A stretch of 64,000 bases of DNA, taken from NCBI GenBank assembly GCA_035610365.1, contig CM069436.1:54823505-54887504 (forward strand), given 5' to 3'. The translations under genes were made by a program, and so were the position numbers. Position 1 is the first letter of the stretch. Each line of letters opens with the position of its first letter. Below the pieces are notes generated by a model. That model was not told where the DNA came from, made no database searches, and saw only the letters and a program-made list of their open reading frames with translations. Origin of the DNA: Aquatica leii. Its lineage: Eukaryota > Arthropoda > Insecta > Coleoptera > Lampyridae. This document shows, in pieces, positions 60,205-64,000 of this stretch.

Positions 60205-61830
60205 TCACTCTGTTGACCACTCTCGTGTCTTCATCGTCGTCCGTCGGCCTAACCATTGTCTCTGTAACTTTGGAGACAACCCTCGTTTTCGTTGTGGATT
60301 GTACAACCAAACAAGGTCGCCAGATTGAAACTCTCCTTCTCTGGCCCTTACGTCATATCGGTCTTTTATTTGGTCACTGACGATTTGGGTGTTCTTTCGG
60401 ACGGGGACGTTATCGTGGAGGATCTGCATTCTCTTCTTGAGTTGGCTGACGTAGTCATCTCCAACAACTTCTTCTCCAGGCTTGGATCTAAACCGAAGAT
60501 CGCACTGTAACCTTATCTCGCGTCCAAACATCACACAAGTAGGAGTTTGCCGGTAGTCTGTGAACGGATGATCGATACGCCATTAGAAACAAATGTAGAT
60601 ATTGGTCCCAATCTCTTTGTTGTTCGGAGACTACTTTGGCGAGATACATCTCCATCGTTCTATTCAACCGTTCCAGTATGCAATCTGATTGAGGATGGGG
60701 AGGTGTAGTCCTGGTCTTCTAAGTTCCCAGCACTCGACAAACGTTTTGGAACAAGGCATATTCGAAGTTACGCCCGTGATCTGAATGAAGCTCCATCAAA
60801 ACCCTAAAGCAGCAGAAAAGCCCAACACATCCGCAACAGTTGTGGCTTCTTGATTCGGTATCGTGTACGTTTCCGTCCATTTGGTGAAATAATAATCCAT
60901 GACCACGAAAATGTACTTGTTGCACTGTTCCGTTTCTGGGAATGGACCTGCCATGTCAATTGCTGCCCTTTCGAATGGATTTCCGACGTTGTATTGTCTC
61001 ATAGGAGTTTTGCGCTTTCCAATTGGTCCGTTTCCACAAGCGCACAAATTACATTTGCGATACCTTTACATCTTCTTTGTAGTTCATCCAATAGATCCTT
61101 TCCGTGACCTTTTCAAGAGTCCTCTTCACACCGAAAGGTCCTCCAGACCAGAAGTTCCGTCATGCAAATGCTCCAATATTTCTGACACTCGGCTTCTCAG
61201 CACCACTTGCTGTAGTTTCGTCTCGCTCTCCAGGGAGCGCTTCAAAAGACCATTTTCTACTTTCAAGGAGTCCCACTGTGCTCAATATGCTTTCACTGTT
61301 CTACTTTGCGCGCTGATTTCTTTCCAAGTTGGTCTTTGTCCATTGGTTTTGTAATTTATTATCAACGGGTCATTCCCTTGTTCTCGACGTAGTTGAGCTG
61401 GTTGACAATTATCGTCAATCGCCGTTGTTCTGCGAAGCATGTTAGTTTTCTCTCTAGCCGAGAACAATGACAACAGTTAACCGGGTATAGTCGTCTAGAT
61501 AGGGTGTTTGCGTTCAATGACTAGGTCCAACACGATGTTCTATATCAAAATCGTACTCCTAGAATCGTTCAATCCATCTCGCAACTTGTCCTTCCGGGTA
61601 TCAAAATTGAAGAAGCCATTTCAGAGTAGCATGGTCAGTTGGCAGAAGAAATTTACGTCCATATAAGTATTTTGGAAACGTTTAACGGACTTGACAACAG
61701 TTCTCTTCTAGTTGCACAATAATTCCTTTCAGGCTTCGACAGGACTTTATTGAAGTATCCGATCACTCTCTCTTCTCCATTCTGAATTTGAGCAAGTGCA
61801 TCTCCTATTGCAAAGTTGCTAGCATTAGGG
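60205..61830 (-). pseudogene. Gypsy RNase H and integrase, decayed
   Basis: RNase H residues around 61820-61690 (ASNFAIGDALAQIQNGEER and a degraded YCATRREL region), then LHGRKF-like and WIERF-like pieces. Integrase: MRQYNVGNPFERAAIDMAGP with the first Asp near 60975, ELHSDHGRNFEYALFQNVCR with the second Asp near 60788, and a degraded ERLNRT motif near 60670. C-terminal domain: MMFGREIRLQCDLRF, KKRMQILHDNV, SGDLVWLYNPQRKRGLSPKL. Several frames are used, so no single product is possible. Confidence 0.8.
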
Positions 61831-61839
61831 GCGCGTTCG

Positions 61840-62408
61840 AATGCGACATTCCAAATACGTAGTGAGAGTTAATAGAAGTAATAATATAAAATATTTAAAA
61901 CAGATGTCAGCTTAGTTATAAAGTAGAAAACTGTTCGTATGGCGCATAAAGAAAATTAGAGATGGGTAGAAGTTGTTATTAGAATCTTCTCAATAGTTGC
62001 TTCCAAGAAATAATAAAGGAATTAGAAAATTAATGCATACATTAAATTTCGTTTTAAGAACCAATTGTTTTAAATATATTACAAAATGAGTTAATACGAG
62101 TAATAAGACGTATAGTGACTACACCCAACTCTACACTAAAAGTTGTTTCAAGTTTCATTCAAGGTTTTATTTTTATCTTTGAATGTACCAATGTAAGCAA
62201 ATTTAAAAATAGCAGTCAAATTGCTGATTCGAATTTCAACAGCAATAGTTGTAACAAGTTGTAATTTGAATGAACACGAATGAAATAATTATGTATGAAA
62301 ATAAGATAAATAAAATTACAAGCATATAGCGGAGGTTCATTCTAAATTATTTCTCATTGTATCATTTAAAAATTCTTTATTACGAATTTCAACTAATAAA
62401 CAGAACTA
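61840..62408. other. Intergenic DNA, nothing recognised
   Basis: AT-rich, about 570 bases between the gypsy 5' break and the pogo element. Confidence 0.4.
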
Positions 62409-63998
62409 CAGTAGTTTCCCGATTATCTGAAAGTCGGGACCGAAGCCTTTTCGGATAACAGAAATTTTGGTTAATATGAAGTTTTTACTAAAAGAGGTAA
62501 AAACGTAAAATAATTATGTAGGTACATAAATATGTATTTATTCAAAAAACAAAAAAAATATATTTGAAGTAAAATACATAGTAGTTTCTATTTAAAAAAA
62601 TGTACTACAATATAGGGTACATTGGTATATTATTCTGGTGGTGTGAAAAAAAATAAATCTTTGTTTAAATTTTGCATCCAAGCGTTTTTTTTTTGAAGCA
62701 ATGTGTTTTCACCTTGCTAAAAGTAAAGATGTTACTTGGTGTTGTATTAAGCCGTTGCTTTACATATAAAAATACTGTGTTTAACCAGTTTAATGCATCA
62801 AAAGCTTAAAAGTGCAAAATTTTCTTCTCGCTTTCTTCATTACCTTCTGATTCATTATCACTAGTATTTTCACGATCCCTTTCATTAACAAGTTCAATAA
62901 AGTCAACGTCAGTTAGTTCTTGTTCTTTTTTGTCAAATGTTATCCACTCGGGCCAAGTTCTTCTTGGTGTATTATCTTTGCCTAAAGTTTTTGTAACGTT
63001 GTACTTTTCACTTTATTCCATGCAAATAAATTACCTCTTTATATTTATTATTTTTAAACAATCCATGAGTCTTTTACCAATGTCTACGCTTTTGGTCTTG
63101 GCTTTGCGGATTTACTAATGCACATTAAACAGGCAAGAATTGTTACCCGGTCCTTATTTTTTTTGTAGCCGGCCGCAACGCGTTCATTTCTTCCAGCTAA
63201 AGTTTGCTTTTTTTTTACCGCAAATATTTAGTTAACGTACGTCGTGGCGGTTTTTCTATCTCGATAACCAGCCGTCGCTTGCTATAAATGTATCATCAGA
63301 AGCTTCGGTTACAAGAAGATTTTCACCGACTTCAATTGCTTCTTGCTGTAATATAAGGCCTGAGATTGAAATACCACGGTCGCGTTGTTGAGTAAACCAT
63401 AAACACAATGTCTCGTCAATTTTATTGTATTCGCGCTGTTTCATAGAATTCTGGCTTTGATGTTGAGGATGCTAGTACACTACACCATTGTTTACTTTTC
63501 TGTCGATTTTTTTTCTATTTGGAAACCGTGCTTATACCTACACCATAATCATTGGCAACACTTTTCAAGGATTTTCCTTTATGAAACCGTTTAATTGCAG
63601 TTAATTTTTTTTGCACAGTAACAACAACACGTTTCCGCTTTTTTATTATGTTACTCATGTTGACAGTGGCGTATTTAGAACTAAATGTTTTGTTCTAAAT
63701 GTTGAGAAAAGTAATAATAATTAACCATTTACAAAGACCTTTTGTATAAAATCCGAAAACAACATTTAATGAAAAGAGATGACTCATGTTTGTAGACTGG
63801 AAGTATAATTGACTCTCATAAGCAGTCAAGTTTTTATTAAATATTTTTGGGTTTCCCGACGTTTTCAACGAAATGACCGACCAGATGTTTCGTCTAAATT
63901 TGTTTCGCTTCGGTTTCGGCGGGTTCAAAAGTTCAGTTTGTTTCGGATAATCCGACGATTCGGCTAGTCGGGATCCGGATAATCGGGAGGCTACTGTA
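62409..63998 (-). mobile_element. pogo/Tigger-like element, internally deleted
   Basis: The left end CAGTAGTTTCCCGATTATCT and the reverse complement of the right end CAGTAGCCTCCCGATTATCC form terminal inverted repeats, each flanked by TA, the expected target duplication. The 1.6-kb element (complete pogo/Tigger elements are usually longer) encodes a broken transposase on the - strand. Confidence 0.85.
62815..63659 (-). pseudogene. pogo/jerky-like transposase, deleted
   Basis: From 63659: MSNIIKKRKRVVVTVQKKLT, then AIKRFHKGKSLKSVANDYGV, the psq/pogo-type helix-turn-helix. From 63444: YNKIDETLCLWFTQQRDRG, then ISISGLILQQEA and FIASDGWLSR, the CENP-B DNA-binding domain. Next comes AGRNERVAAGYKKNKDRVTI, the part after the first catalytic Asp, so the Asp itself has been deleted. 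Last is a tail RRTWPEWITFDKKEQELTD with an acidic end. Stops and deletions show it is inactive. Confidence 0.8.
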
Positions 63999-64000
63999 CT

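Larger units (their letters stand above)
59390..61830 (-). mobile_element. 5'-truncated Ty3/gypsy element with macro domain and CCCH finger
   Basis: On the - strand, in order: RNase H (about 61830-61480), spacer and H2C2 zinc region (about 61470-61010), integrase core (60990-60640), integrase C-terminal domain (60534-60260), a TARG1/OARD1-like macro domain (about 60130-59730) and a CCCH zinc finger (59697-59641). A probable purine tract GAGGGGA (59504-59510) and an LTR remnant with AATAAA follow to about 59390. Protease, gag and reverse transcriptase are missing, and the start at 61830 is abrupt. Stops and frameshifts throughout: an old copy. Confidence 0.8.

Noticed and set aside
60062..60534. 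+ strand ORFs over the gypsy 3' region
   Set aside because: Shadows of the - strand integrase tail and macro domain.

Overview
The window is AT-rich insect nuclear DNA, possibly from a beetle, although nothing here fixes the order. Four conserved eukaryotic genes lie on the + strand, with GT-AG introns that are mostly 53-59 nt. They sit in a landscape of BEL/Pao, Ty3/gypsy, non-LTR, Tc1/mariner-like, pogo, hAT-like and Transib-like elements typical of insect genomes.

Layout. 1-6157: a nearly complete, apparently young BEL/Pao retrotransposon (- strand) inserted into a non-LTR element whose remnant is at 6158-6903. 6.9-13.9 kb: gene-poor DNA with a small hAT-like MITE, a decayed BEL piece and fold-back or direct repeats. 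13,982-19,236: ABCD3/PMP70, a peroxisomal half ABC transporter, with a LINE piece and a decayed Transib/RAG1-like transposase in its single coding intron. 22.3 kb: a possible small unknown gene on the - strand. 23,658-24,985: calreticulin (three exons, HDEL end). 27.3-36.7 kb: a repeat block with an internally deleted gypsy element that keeps an integrase ORF, plus a nested family of terminal-inverted-repeat elements that share termini but carry different subterminal words. 37,105-39,870: RUVBL1/pontin (four exons). 41.0-43.0 kb: a mariner-like element with very long inverted ends. 44.7-47.4 kb: other transposon debris. 48,589-57,901: Gp93/GRP94, the ER-lumen Hsp90 (five exons, one intron of 6.8 kb, HDEL end). 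58.1 kb: an unrecognised ORF. 59.4-61.8 kb: a 5'-truncated gypsy element whose integrase is followed by a TARG1/OARD1-like macro domain and a CCCH zinc finger. 62,409-63,998: an internally deleted pogo/Tigger element.

How the genes relate. Calreticulin (lectin and Ca2+ chaperone) and Gp93 (Hsp90 chaperone) both act in the ER lumen and are usually co-induced by the unfolded protein response. Each has two CCAAT-N9-CCA elements resembling the mammalian ERSE just upstream of its start codon. ABCD3 (peroxisomal import of fatty acyl substrates) and RUVBL1 (AAA+ ATPase of INO80, SWR1/Tip60 and R2TP) are housekeeping neighbours with no obvious functional tie.

Most interesting: (1) the gypsy element with a macro domain plus CCCH finger downstream of integrase; (2) the family of TIR elements whose ends are alike but whose subterminal palindromic words differ from copy to copy; (3) the paired ERSE-like sites at both ER-chaperone promoters.
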